64,000 nt of DNA from Rosa chinensis (lineage: Eukaryota; Streptophyta; Magnoliopsida; Rosales; Rosaceae), in contig NC_037090.1 in NCBI RefSeq assembly GCF_002994745.2, forward strand, positions 21,712,001 to 21,776,000, written 5' to 3'. Below are positions 10,146-20,259 of this stretch, piece after piece (within the stretch, counting starts at the first letter, position 1; each line of letters starts with the position of its first letter). Position numbers and translations under genes: made by a program. The notes under the pieces were generated by a model. That model made no database searches. It was given only the letters and a program-made list of their open reading frames with translations, and was not told the DNA's origin.

Positions 10146-11987
10146 ATGGATTATAACCTTCCAGAGGGAGGGATAGAGGCCTTCCACTCGCTGTACCAAA
10201 GACTATCATCGTACTTAGTGGAAAAAGAGGCCTACGATCGGGTCGTGACCTTAGAGCTCGTCCATGAAGAGCTCTCTGACCAGGAACAAGATGCTGAGGT
10301 TGATATTCAGCTCGCTCCAGCAGCGCTGGACGATACAGCTCGTAAAGTCAGAGATCCTACTGAGAAAGTCAATCTCGGAACAGCAGATGAGCCTATGGAA
10401 GTGGTCATCAGTGCTTACTTAGAGCCTAGCGAGAAACAGAGGCTCATTGATTTATTACATGAATTCAAAGACTGCTTCGTGGAGAAGTATGAGGACATGC
10501 CTGGCTTGTCACTGGACTTGGTTTGCCATCAACTACCAACACTCCCTGACAAGAGGCATGTGAAACAAGAGCTGCGACGAATGAATTCCGAAACCCAAGT
10601 CCTCGTCAAAGAGGAAGTCAAAAAAATGCATTAATCGGGCATTATCAGGGTAGCCAAGTACAATCAATGGCTATCTAATATCGTGCCAGTTCGCAAGAAG
10701 AATGGCAAGATGAGGGTCTGCGTTGACTACAGAGACCTTAATGTCGCTACACCTAAAGACGTCTACCACATGCCGGTCGCGGATATGTTAGTAGACGGCG
10801 TAGCAGGACATGAATTATTATCTTTCATGGACGGCACCGTAGGGTATCACCAGATTCTAGTCGCAGAAGAAGACAGACATAAAACGGCGTTCCGTTGTCC
10901 TGGCTTCGCGTGTGTTTTTGAATATGTGGTTATGCCTTTTGGACTGAAAAATGCCGGAGCAACGTACCAGAGAGCTATGAACCTGATTTTCCACGACATC
11001 CTGGGGAAGATTTTAGAGGTCTACATCGATGACGTAGTTGTGAAATCTCAGAAGAAAGGTGACCACATCACTGATCTCAGGAAGGTATTCGAGCGCATAC
11101 GGCAACACAAGCTCAGAATGAATCCCGCCAAATGCGTTTTCGGAGTTCAAGCAGGAGATTTTCTGGGTTTCATTGTCCATCAAAGGGGCATTGAGGTCCC
11201 TGAAGACAAAGCAATCGCAGTCATCAATGCCACCGCCCCACGGACAAAGAAGGAATTGCAGCGGTTGCTGGGGAAGATCAACTTTCTGAGACGTTTCATC
11301 TCTAACTCTGCAGGTAAAATCCAGCCCTTCTCCCCATTGTTGAAACTACAGGGTCAGGCTGAGTTTGTGTGGGAGCCTAAACATCAAGAGGCTTTCGACA
11401 GAATCAAGGCCTACCTCGCGAGTCCGCCAGTGCTTGTTCCTCCGAGGGCTGGATTTCCATTGAAGTTATATATATCAGTAGCTGAGGCTTCCATTGGCAG
11501 CTTGCTCACCCAGGATGATGAAGAAGGCATCGAACATGCTATTTTCTACCTCAGCAGGACACTTACAAACTGCGAAACCTGGTATACTCCAATGGAAAAG
11601 CTGTGCCTTACATTGTACTTCTCCGCATGCAAGTTGCGGCACTAAATGTTATCTTTTACTACTTGCATCATCGCTCAGACCGATTTGGTCAAGTACATGC
11701 TATCGCGACCTATCCTGAGAGGCCGCATTGGCAAATGGGTATTGGCCCTGTCCGAATTCTCGCTACATTACGTTCCCCAGAAAGCAGTAAAAGGACAGGC
11801 CATCGCAGACTTTCTGGCACATCACCCTACTTTGGATATCCCGGTGGTGAGAGAGTTAGAGATAGCGCCCATAACTACCACTCGACCAGATTTGGCGCGC
11901 ATTCCAGAGTACGCCATATGGTATCAAGCCACAGTCTCCTTGCAGCCCTGGGTATTTTTTTTTATGGTTCAAGGACTGAAACATTAG
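10146..11987 (+). pseudogene. pol: Tat reverse transcriptase and RNase H
   Basis: Copies element RNA into DNA. The RT spans about 10560-11300, with PVRKKNGKMRVCVDYRDLN, FMDGTVGYHQI, MPFGLKNAGATYQRAM and the catalytic YIDDVVVKS (near 11020-11045). RNase H follows from about 11390 (FPLKLYISVAEASIGSLL to GQAIADFLAHHP near 11820). In-frame stops at 10632-10634, just before the RT core, and at 11643-11645, where TAC probably became TAA, break the protein. The catalytic YIDD is intact. An integrase and LTRs accompany it, which excludes a caulimovirid origin. Confidence 0.9.
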
Positions 11988-12616
11988 CAGGGGCAGGGAT
12001 TGTCCTGAAAAACCCAGCGGGCGATCATTTCTCTTACTCTTTCCAACTGGAGTTTAAGTGTACAAACAACCAAACTGAGTACGAGGCCCTTATTATTGGC
12101 CTAGAAGTCTTACTGGAACTAGGGGTAAGAGATGTTCAGGTCCGCGGCGATTCCTTACTTGTGATAAATCAGCTTCAAGAGAAATACAGATGTGCAAGCT
12201 GTTTGCTCGTCCCCTATTTAAATCGCGCCATTGAGTTGCTGGATCAGTTTGATGACTTGGGGTTGGAGTACATCCCTCGCGAGCGCAACTTCGCAGCCAA
12301 CGAACTCGCTCAATTGGCTACAGGCATTACATTGAAGTACGGGGTTCGCGAGCGCATTCTGAAAGTCGAGTGCCGCACGTTGCCTTCATGGCTCGCACGG
12401 CCTGACCCTCCTGATGATCCAGTCATCGCTGTCCTCGAGCCTATTGACATTGATTGGTGCATTCCATTGATCAATTACCTCAAACAGCCAGACCAGACAG
12501 CTGACAAGAGGACTCGTTTTCTTGCCTTAAATTACTTCCTCAGGGACGATGAGCTGCTTCGGCGTGGGGAGGATGGCATAGATTTTCGCTTTGCGTATGG
12601 CCATGAAGCGAAATGA
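11946..12616 (+). pseudogene. Second (archaeal-type) RNase H of the Tat element
   Basis: Blocks EYEALIIGLEVLLELGVRD, VRGDSLLVINQLQEKY and NFAANELAQLATG identify the additional RNase H found downstream of the normal one in the Tat lineage. The first catalytic motif should read DGS; here it is YGS (codon 11963-11965), so the metal-binding Asp is lost. Entry to this frame from the preceding RNase H needs a shift at a T run near 11952-11963. A TGA at 12614-12616 ends the frame before integrase. Confidence 0.8.
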
Positions 12617-13752
12617 CTAATGCGCGAAGTACATACAAGGATTTGCGGCGCCCATCAAGCGGGACCTAAGATGCGATGGCTCATCAGAAGACACGGGTAT
12701 TATTGGCCTAGCATTTTGAAGGACTGTATCGCTTTTGCTAAAGGATGCCAAGACTGTCAGGCACACGGTCCGGTCCAGCACATTCCCAATATTCCCTTGC
12801 AACCTATCATTAAACCTTAGCCTGCACGAGGCTGGGCATTGGACTTGATTGGAATGATTCACCCCCATTCTTCTCTCCAACATAAGTTCATCATTGTGGC
12901 TATTGACTTCTTTACCAAGTGGGTTGAAGCTGAACCGTTGAAGGAGGCTTCTGGTGCCACCATCCGCCAATTCATCTTTCGTAACATTATTTGAAGGTTT
13001 GGTATCCCCGAGGTGCTCGTTTCAGACCGGGGGGCAGCTTTCATGGGAGGTCCTGTCGAGCAACTTGTCAACGATTCGGCATCCAGTTTATCCACAGCAC
13101 TCCATATTATGCTCAGTCCAACGGTCAAGCAGAAACCCGCAACAAGATTATTATTACCCTGTTAAAGAAGATGCTAGTAGAAAACCCTCGACAGTGGCAC
13201 TACACTTTGTATGAGACACTCTGGGCTTATCGCACCTCCAAGAGGAATCCTACTGCTACCACACCCTATGCACTAATGTTTGGTCATGACGCAGTTTTAC
13301 CCTTGGAAATCAACGTTCATTCCTTACATGTGCAAGATCAGCACCACTTGATCGGTGAAGATTATGTCCAGGCGATGTGGCAAGAACACGAAGACTTAAG
13401 CGAGCAGCGCTTAGCGGCTTTGGATAATTTAGTAATGGAAAAACAGCGTATCGCTCGCGCCTATGATAAGCGGACGCATGGTCGCAGTTACAAAGAGAGA
13501 GACCTTGTTTGGAAAGCTTTTTTGCCCTTTGGTGAGAAATTGACTGGTCGCGGTAAGTGGACTCCACGATGGGAAGGCCCTTTTGTTGTTCACCGCATTT
13601 TGGAACGTGGCGCTTTCCACCTCATGGATTTGGATGGGGAACTTCATCGCAACCCCATAAACAGGAGATTCCTGAAGAAATATTATCCTAGTGTTTGGGA
13701 GTTCGAAGATCCACCGGGCCAACCTTCGTCCCAGACTGTGGGGCAACCATAG
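12617..13752 (+). pseudogene. Tat integrase
   Basis: Inserts element cDNA into the genome. The zinc-binding HHCC region is at 12620-12770 (HTRICGAHQAG ... KGCQDCQ). The catalytic core follows after a TAG at 12818-12820, with LDLIG, VSDRGAAF and NGQAETRNK supplying the D, D and E. Another in-frame stop precedes RFGIPEV, and a frameshift occurs near 13075. From 12991 the open frame runs to TAG at 13750-13752 and ends in a GPF/Y-like module (WEGPFVVHRILERGAFHLMD). All catalytic residues appear present, but the frame is broken. Confidence 0.85.
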
Positions 13753-15131
13753 TATTCGTTGGCTCGCATCATCTCTGTATTCAGGCCTTCAATTGTGGCC
13801 TTAGTCTCATGTGTTTGCTCAGCCTATGAACACTAGGGGGGCAACACTCTACACATTCTCTGTAACATGAGGCCTTCTTGTGAGGCCTTATTTCTGATTA
13901 ATTTCCAGGCCTTCTTTTGGGGCCTTATTCTTTTGAGGCCTTATTTTTTTGAAGAATTTCCAACTTTTGTTGTATTCCTTGACAATACATGTTAAGAAAA
14001 TTTAAATACATGGTGGCCTGTACATGAGGCCTTATTTTATAACAATATTTCTTACTTGTGCTCAAAAAACATTCATTCATAGAGTGGCTTTGCGGCCAAA
14101 AGTAGTACAAATTGAAACAGTTATATTTACAATTACAAGGCCAAAAGTGGCTTGAAGGATTGTAGATCTGCTATGAGTTTCTTGATCTAGTTGCGGCAAG
14201 GAAGATGTGGGCAGTACCGCTGGGACTCTTCCTCTCTTCATCCACATCCTCCTTCGATCTGAGTCGCAGCTGCTCTTATTTGTACCGAAGGAAGAGGGAA
14301 GGAAATAATCCATCCCAACCCTTCTAGTTGATTATCCTCCGGGATGGAGATGGTCTTCGGAGAGAGCGTGACTCATAACCACATCTACCTCCAGGGGAAA
14401 AACAGAAGCCTCGTAGTCAGACCCTGGAGGTAGGCCGCGGAAGAAGAACAGGCGGCCTCAAAGTGGCCTTCCACCCTTCTCCCTCCTGCTCCACGCAAGC
14501 AGTCTGAGAAGAGGGACCCCTCAGAATCTCGTTCTGCCTCGTTAGGAGCGCGACGTGTTCTTCAGTCTAACTGAGACCGGTGAATCTCATCCGAATTTTC
14601 AGAGACCAAAGACATGCTGCTGGACCTGAGATTAGGCCATAAGACCTACTCAGGTCTTGAGATTAAGCCATAAGACCTAGGGATTATGAGGCTGAGGGTG
14701 AGATCATGAGGAGAAGATTTCAGAAACTGAAGAAAGAGAAGTAAGGATCGCGAAACTATCTCTGGTAAAGCCATGTTTGCTTGTGTTTATCACTTCTCCA
14801 AAGTACAGGTATTTATAGGGCTAGTCACAATGGCCTCAGCCGTGTGATGGACAGTTGAAATATTTTCGACGCCATCAATGAGAGTATCAATTGAATTGAA
14901 TGCAAAGATCTCGGAAATGAAGGCACTTGAAAACGCGTGGGAAGCGGGGCAGTTTTCAAGGAGATAACCGCTTTGTTTCGATATTATCTGTTCAAACCGA
15001 CTTCAATAGCAATAAAGGTAAGCATTGGACTACTTCAAAAGTCGAACATATATTTAGGCCAGGCAAAGTGGGCTAAATATATTAGATGAATAATAATATT
15101 GTTCATACAAAATGGGCCTAATAATAGAGGC
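13753..15131. other. Non-coding spacer between pol and the antisense gene
   Basis: No convincing gene. 13780-14040 holds at least six imperfect copies of a GAGGCCTTATTT-like unit, with T runs and AATAAA-like strings on either strand. 14620-14690 has a direct duplication around CATAAGACCTA. The sense pol frame and the antisense PMD gene both end into this spacer, so it probably supplies 3' ends for converging transcripts (inference). Confidence 0.55.
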
Positions 15132-15380
15132 CTAAAGCTTGCGGCCAGCATGGGTTAGACGCAGTAGATGTTCGTCTAAGAGAAAACTGGCGTCTGCAGC
15201 AGCTCGCTCTGCTTGTCGGGTCGCCTCACGCGCTTGAGAGAGATTCTGAGACAATGCTTCAAAGGCCGCAAGAGGTTGCTCCAGTAAGGGTTCCTCATGT
15301 TCAAGGCGTGCCGTCACAACGGTCAATTGTGCTTGAAGATCTTGAATTTGGGACCGAAGGTGATTTTGCGTGATTCGCAA
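15132..15380 (-). pseudogene. Coiled-coil tail of the antisense PMD gene
   Basis: 82 codons on the minus strand, rich in Leu, Ala, Gln and Glu with heptad spacing (HLRSQIQDLQAQLTVVTARL, then ATRQAERAAADASFLLDEHL). No catalytic motif. It lies downstream of the PMD exons in the same orientation and ends at TAG 15132-15134. I read it as the separated C-terminus of the same gene, broken by frameshifts between 15380 and 16403; it could instead be a separate small gene. Confidence 0.5.
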
Positions 15381-18300
15381 GTCCCTAACAAGGACAACCC
15401 TGTCCCCTGAGAAGTCGCGAGAGTTGTCAGCTTGTTGAGTGAGACCTCGATAGTGGGCCTGAGCTTGCCTGAGTTTGCCTGACTTGCGCAGTCGCAGCTG
15501 CTCTTTCGTTAATTCGTGGGGGAAGATTCTATAGCAGCTCGTCTATCTCAGTAAACTCGTTTTCAGTAAGGGCTCGCTCGCGATAAAGAACCCTCAAGTA
15601 TTCCAGAGCTCTGGTGGATGCGCCAGGCAGTAAGATGTTGGGGCTCAGAAGACGTTGGAGTCCCTCCCTGGCCTCATCTATAACTCCGGGAGGGCCACCT
15701 CAAGTACTCGAGCAAGCCTTTCCAGTCTGGAAGGAGGCTCAGGCGATGGTACTTCAGCAGCAGCAACATGAGCTCCATGAGGCTCTATAACAGGGGCCGT
15801 TTCCGGTTCGGCATTCAACTCTTCTCCCGCTTCAAGAGCATGTGGGGCATGCTCCTGGATCGCCATGCCTTCGCCAGCTGGGCAGCAGGATCAGTGCCAG
15901 GTACTTCCGTAGCAATGGCCGCTTCCTTAGTAGGACCAGGATTCTGTGGTTAAGGGAGATCATTAGGGTGCACAAAGAATAAAATAAGGATCAAGGCATT
16001 ATGCTTGTCAAGAGAATGTACCCCTACAACTGGAGACTCGGGAAGAATGGCCATCGGTACAAGCTCTTGAGCCGCTTCACCGGAGATTGGGCTAGGCGCT
16101 ATCTGTGTTATGGGATGTGCAGCGATTGGTTCCTCAGGCGTTGCGTCCAAAGGAGTTTATCTTTCTTCCGTTTCAGGCGAGCTGTCATCTATAACCTGTA
16201 CCGGGATTAAGGCCAATTGTACGTCCCTCTCGATGCTAGCGGGAGGTGGAGGATTATCGGAACCCATGGGCACTTGGGCTTGCGAGGCAGATGTGCCTTC
16301 ACCAGCGGTCGAAGAGCCTTCTCTAGCTTAGCTGATGGATCGACGACGAACCTGCGAGCAAGGACAGTTATAGGAATGCGCGAAGTGGGAAGTAAATTCT
16401 AATTAGGGTTTCCTGTTCTGTACCAGTCGATCAGCAATTAGTTCATCCTCTGCCCAGGGGTCAGTGTGAGGGTCCGAGCGATTGCGCTTGCGAGCCAAGG
16501 TAGCATCAACCTACCAAAATTAAAGGATTAGACTTAGCGTGGGGAGAAAGCGCGGTCCTAAGAGTGAAGGGTTCTTACCGTTTGTGAAAGATCGTCATCA
16601 GAAGAGGAATCTTCAACCTCAGGTTCCGAGATCACTTTTTTTTGCTTTCCAGACTGGTCGGTGGCTGGAGAAGCATTAACTGCATGGCTGCCAGAAGGTG
16701 GCACATTTCCCTGGTACAACAAAGTTTGAGTTAAAAGGAAGAGCGAAAGAAGGAATAAAATGTAAACTAAAGTACTTACATTTTGAGGGGGCTTGCGGAT
16801 TACGATACCAGTTCGGGCCTGCCGCGAGGCTCGTGCCGGCTGCGGAGCTGGCTCAGCAGGAGATGGAGGTCGTGCAGCGTCTTTAGGGAAGCGATCAAGT
16901 ATCTCGATATCAGCAGGGTAGGGACATCTCAATTCCCCAAAAATGGTCGCGAAGAGTTCATCATTGCGCTGGCTCCAGCAGTTAACAGAAACTTCTGCCC
17001 ACCATGCCTCATATTCTTCCTCAGTCCCATCCACAACATCGATGTCTTTAGCCCAATCGGGAAGATCAACCAATGCGGGCATGCTTTGTGCTGGCGCAAG
17101 CCCAGAAGGGGGGCCAAATCTGCGCCAAGAGGTGTTGTAGTTCTAGGCATCATACAGCGGGAATGGCACTAGTTGGGCAAGGCCGAACTGGCGAGCGAAA
17201 TGGTTGGGGGCGTAAAGCTCGTAACTAAGTTCCTCGGCAGCGAGTCTGATATCTAAGCAAGAGATCACGCGGCGAAAGGTCAAGCGCGCACGATCGCTGT
17301 GGCGAGGAACCCCAGGAAGGAATCCATTTTCAAGCGGAGGTGGGAATCTTCTACCCAATATTGTGTCGCAGTATGGCATCTCATCCAGGAGATACAGATA
17401 GGTAAAGCATTCGGAGTAGGGAGGAGATGAGTACCTTGCCTCGCGGCTGAACCATTGACCCAAGAGTTGGTCGGCCGGTGGAAGCAGTGGAATGTCATCG
17501 TGACGGAAGAATGGGAAATAGGTTTGGATCCAGAAGTCCAAGATCCAAAAGGGGCCAGATATGCTAGCCTCAAAGGGATGCATAGTGGCCTGGTACAAAG
17601 TGCGACAAAGGGTGCCTAACACCAGTTGCCCGAGCCCGACATTACGACCATTGTAGAGGGCCGTTGCCAGCAAAGTCCAAGTACCAGTGGGCTTGCAAGA
17701 AGAAGTGCAGAAGATAAATTTACAGAGCCAATACTCCAAGAAAGCGATCCCGCCGGTCGCATTGTGTTCCCGACTATAATATGACAACCATCGTGGATAA
17801 GAACCACTGTGAGCACTGCGACCATGCTGGGCCATGGTCGAGGTGAAGGTGACAGAGTCAAACTGACCGTGTATGTAAGGCTCGCCATCGATGGGTAGGC
17901 CGGCGATGGCGAGAATATCCAGCAGGGTGATACTCATTTGACCGAATCGAAAGTCAAAAGTGTTGGTGGCGGTATTCCAGAAACAAAGAAAGGCAGCGAG
18001 CGGCGAACAATTGCGGCCGCGCGGAAGATTAAAACAGAGATCGATAGTATGTGTGATACCTGCCGCGTTCCAGAGAGCTAGATCCCGTGTGCGCGTTTCG
18101 CGATACCAGGAGAGCTCCGCCGCACTAATGGAGGATGGCCAGTGCCCTATCTTTGCTCGATGATTCTGGGTACCCCAACTTGTGAAATCTCCAAGAGTCC
18201 TCCGGAGGACTGGGATGGGTCGACGAACAGGTAGGCCATTGAAGGCGATTGCGTCTTCTGGAATAGAATCCCGCGGCGCAGGGCCAAGTCCGGCATGATG

Positions 18301-18441
18301 ATTTGGGAGCCGGAGGAGTAAGGGTCTTTGAATATTAGTGTGGAGATGAATGCGGGCACCGATGTTGGTTACCCAGGCATGGGCGGCTTTTTCATTCAGT
18401 TCCTCTTCTTGGTCGATGATTATCTTCTTTGGAGGAGCCAT
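15132..18441 (-). pseudogene. Antisense plant mobile domain (PMD) gene inside the Tat element
   Basis: Starts at ATG 18441 (MAPPKKIIIDQEEELNEKAA). The first 432 codons carry PMD hallmarks: HWPSSISAAELSWYRETRTR, a Leu/Trp-rich helical core, and FRFGQMSITLLDILAIAG followed by LPIDGEPY. A TAG at 17143-17145 is the only interruption before 16579; the frame then continues with NYNTSWRRFGP and ALVDLPDWAKDID. Two introns with good plant signals lie at 16711-16779 (69 bp, GTAAGT..CAG) and 16511-16578 (68 bp, GTAAGA..TAG). The third exon is in phase (VDATLARKRNRSD) and stops at 16403-16405. Further minus-strand pieces of acidic/Pro-rich text (16330-15680) and a heptad-like coiled coil (15380-15132, ending GRKL) look like the broken C-terminus. 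PMD proteins are known as host silencing and genome-integrity factors and as transposon cargo. Function here is unknown. Confidence 0.8.
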
Positions 18442-18540
18442 TTCTGGGTTTCGGCGAAGGAGGTTTTGGCAGTAAGAGGGTTTCTGGGTTTTAGGTACTT
18501 AAGAGAGTTTCTGATGTGACAGGTATGAAGTGGCTGCGAG

Positions 18541-18550
18541 TTTAAATAAG
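18541..18550 (-). promoter_or_regulatory. Candidate TATA box of the antisense PMD gene
   Basis: On the minus strand this reads CTTATTTAAA, about 100 bp upstream of the PMD start codon at 18441. That leaves room for a 5' UTR of about 70 nt. The spacer 18442-18691 between gene and polypurine tract contains no other gene. Confidence 0.4.
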
Positions 18551-18691
18551 AAATTTTGTGAGGGAAATGATACGACAGAAAGGCGTTTTCGCAAGCGCAA
18601 GGACGCAACCTTCATTAATGACATCGTTTCAAGCGATTGGCGCGTCGTTTTAGTCCCCTTCAAACAGTTACATCTTCGCGGGCCTGCTTTC

Positions 18692-18707
18692 GGGGCCTGG
18701 GGGGCAA
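18692..18707 (+). other. Polypurine tract of the Tat element
   Basis: A G-rich run (GGGGCCTGGGGGGCAA) immediately before the 3' LTR, where plus-strand DNA synthesis is primed. Confidence 0.6.
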
Positions 18708-19480
18708 TGTTTGAGCCCAAAAGTATTTTTGGCAAGATCCTTTAATGGATTTAGCGTAGCGGGCCGATACCTGCGGCCCAAAAATAAGCCTGCTTGAGTT
18801 TGAGTTACAGCTTCGCCCATTCTTTAATCCATAAGAAAAACGAAACCTTATTGGAGTCAAGTAACAGAGATTGAATAGGAAACTTCAATCAATAATCCTT
18901 CTATGGCAAGGAACAGTCGAAACCCTAGTTATAAATACTAGGTTTCAAGGACAGAAAAAATACCTCTCTCGAATCAATCAATCCCAGCGATTACAAAGCC
19001 TCCCAAGAGCAAACCTTCAACCTCGTTGAAACCCGGTGACCGCCCGCCAGTCCTAGTCTCCTCGCGAGCCTACTGTCAGCATCACCAGATCAACCAGGCG
19101 ACCGTGCTTCCAGTCCTAGTCTCCTCACGAGCCGACTGCCAGTGCCCTCGCAACCCAGCGAAGCTAAAGTCACGCTTTAACAAAACCCGTGCTTTCTCCA
19201 AACTTCCCAGTGATTTCTCTGCTCAACCTACGACGTTGAGTATCGATTCGGTGACGCGAAGAGATCACATCCAAAGTCCTTATCCGTAAGGCAAGAAGTC
19301 CTTTCTCGGAAGGCTAGAGAAGAACCTTGTGGCGAGGTTGGTGCTCTCCTCGTCCACAAACGCTTGAAGAAGAAGTCAGGTCAAGGGACTGCCCCGACGA
19401 CTGCACCCCACGGTGCTGGCACGCCTGCGCACACGCCCAAAAGAGACAGTTTGCAAGCCAACTGGTTTCCGCGTCAAACA
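18708..19480 (+). repeat. 3' LTR of the Tat element
   Basis: 773 bp, starting TGTTTGAGCCC and ending GTCAAACA, with a perfect 7-bp terminal inverse. TATAAATA lies at 18930-18937. It lacks 38 bp present in the 5' LTR. Followed directly by the target duplication ACATC (19481-19485). Confidence 0.93.
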
Positions 19481-19485
19481 ACATC

Positions 19486-19514
19486 ATTTCATGAATTGGT
19501 TAGTGAGTTGTGCT
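19486..19514 (-). mobile_element. SINE-like element, 5' part
   Basis: Remainder of the SINE-like unit whose 3' part is at 5766-5860. It is separated from it by the Tat insertion and its target duplication. Confidence 0.4.
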
Positions 19515-19539
19515 TAATACTTAAGTAAAATTGATTTTG

Positions 19540-19880
19540 TGGATTTTTTTTCTTTGGGGCATGTTGTTGGTGGCCAAACAATTCATTAAGTAAACATTTG
19601 GCGACATAATACTATTATTTGAGCATGCTGTGGCAGCTCAAACTACTATTTGGGTGTGACTGTGGTAGCCCAACGATTTTCTGAGTATGACTGTGGTAAC
19701 TCAGACAATCATTTGGCAGCCCAAATTCATATATGAGCATGCGGATGGGGACTCAATGTTTTTGACATAAATTGTGTAATGGTATGATTTCTAATTGAAC
19801 TTAATTTAAATTTAATAAGAAAACTGGGCAAATGGTAATTCAGTGGTTTCCGAATAGAATTCGGGACTGGGGCCGTTACA
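19540..19880 (-). repeat. LTR remnant of a gypsy-type element
   Basis: Read on the minus strand it begins TGTAACGGCCCCAGTCCCGA, typical of plant chromovirus LTR starts, and contains three or four diverged units around CTGTGGTAGCCCAA. No partner LTR or internal coding sequence is visible, so it is a solo or truncated LTR at best. Its other end is not resolved. Confidence 0.4.
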
Positions 19881-20123
19881 AAGGTAGTACTAGAATTTCT
19901 TGGATATAAAAGTCATTGCGGTAGCCAACTAATTATTTTTTCTTCGGCTTTTTATCCATTTACCCCATTTCAAGGGATTTTTTCTCACTTACCCCATTAA
20001 GTTTTTTTAATTCCCTCTTACCCAAAACACTCTAAGGAGCTCTTCCCTAATACCCCATTAAGGCTTTATTTTTTTGTTTTTTTATTTTTTTAATACCATT
20101 TTACCCTCACCCCTTTGTTACTT

Positions 20124-20152
20124 AGAGAGAGAGAGAAAGAGAGAGAGAGAGA
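20124..20152. repeat. (GA)n microsatellite
   Basis: Interrupted GAGAGA run directly before ATGGGAGACTTC. A second (GA)n run lies at 21142-21165, about 1 kb away. Confidence 0.85.
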
Positions 20153-20259
20153 CCATGGGAGACTTCGCTAGAGCCGATCACAGTCCCCGGATTCCGACCA
20201 ACTTTCGCCGGAGTTCTGTCACCGGTCGCTAACCGCCGGCCACAGAAATTTTCTAAAAA

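Larger units (their letters stand above)
5861..19480 (+). mobile_element. Ty3/gypsy LTR retrotransposon, Tat-type, with antisense PMD gene
   Basis: A 13,620-bp element with two LTRs (5861-6671 and 18708-19480) and the perfect 5-bp duplication ACATC at 5856-5860 and 19481-19485. The order gag, protease, RT, RNase H, second RNase H, integrase is Ty3/gypsy. The second, archaeal-type RNase H after the first one and the long non-pol region before the 3' LTR are hallmarks of the Tat lineage. Sense genes are broken by stops and frameshifts. A minus-strand, intron-containing gene with a plant mobile domain occupies 15132-18441. By hand alignment the LTRs differ at about 23 of 773 aligned bases (about 3 percent) plus one 38-bp indel, so the insertion is fairly recent on a plant time scale. 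Confidence 0.93.

Noticed and set aside
12617..12970. Minus-strand 117-codon frame across the integrase
   Set aside because: Opposite strand of the integrase zinc-binding and core region, which has clear motifs on the plus strand.
10146..13752. Endogenous caulimovirid (pararetrovirus) as the source of the RT
   Set aside because: The RT is followed by RNase H, a second RNase H and an integrase and is flanked by LTRs and a target duplication, all of which mark a Ty3/gypsy retrotransposon.
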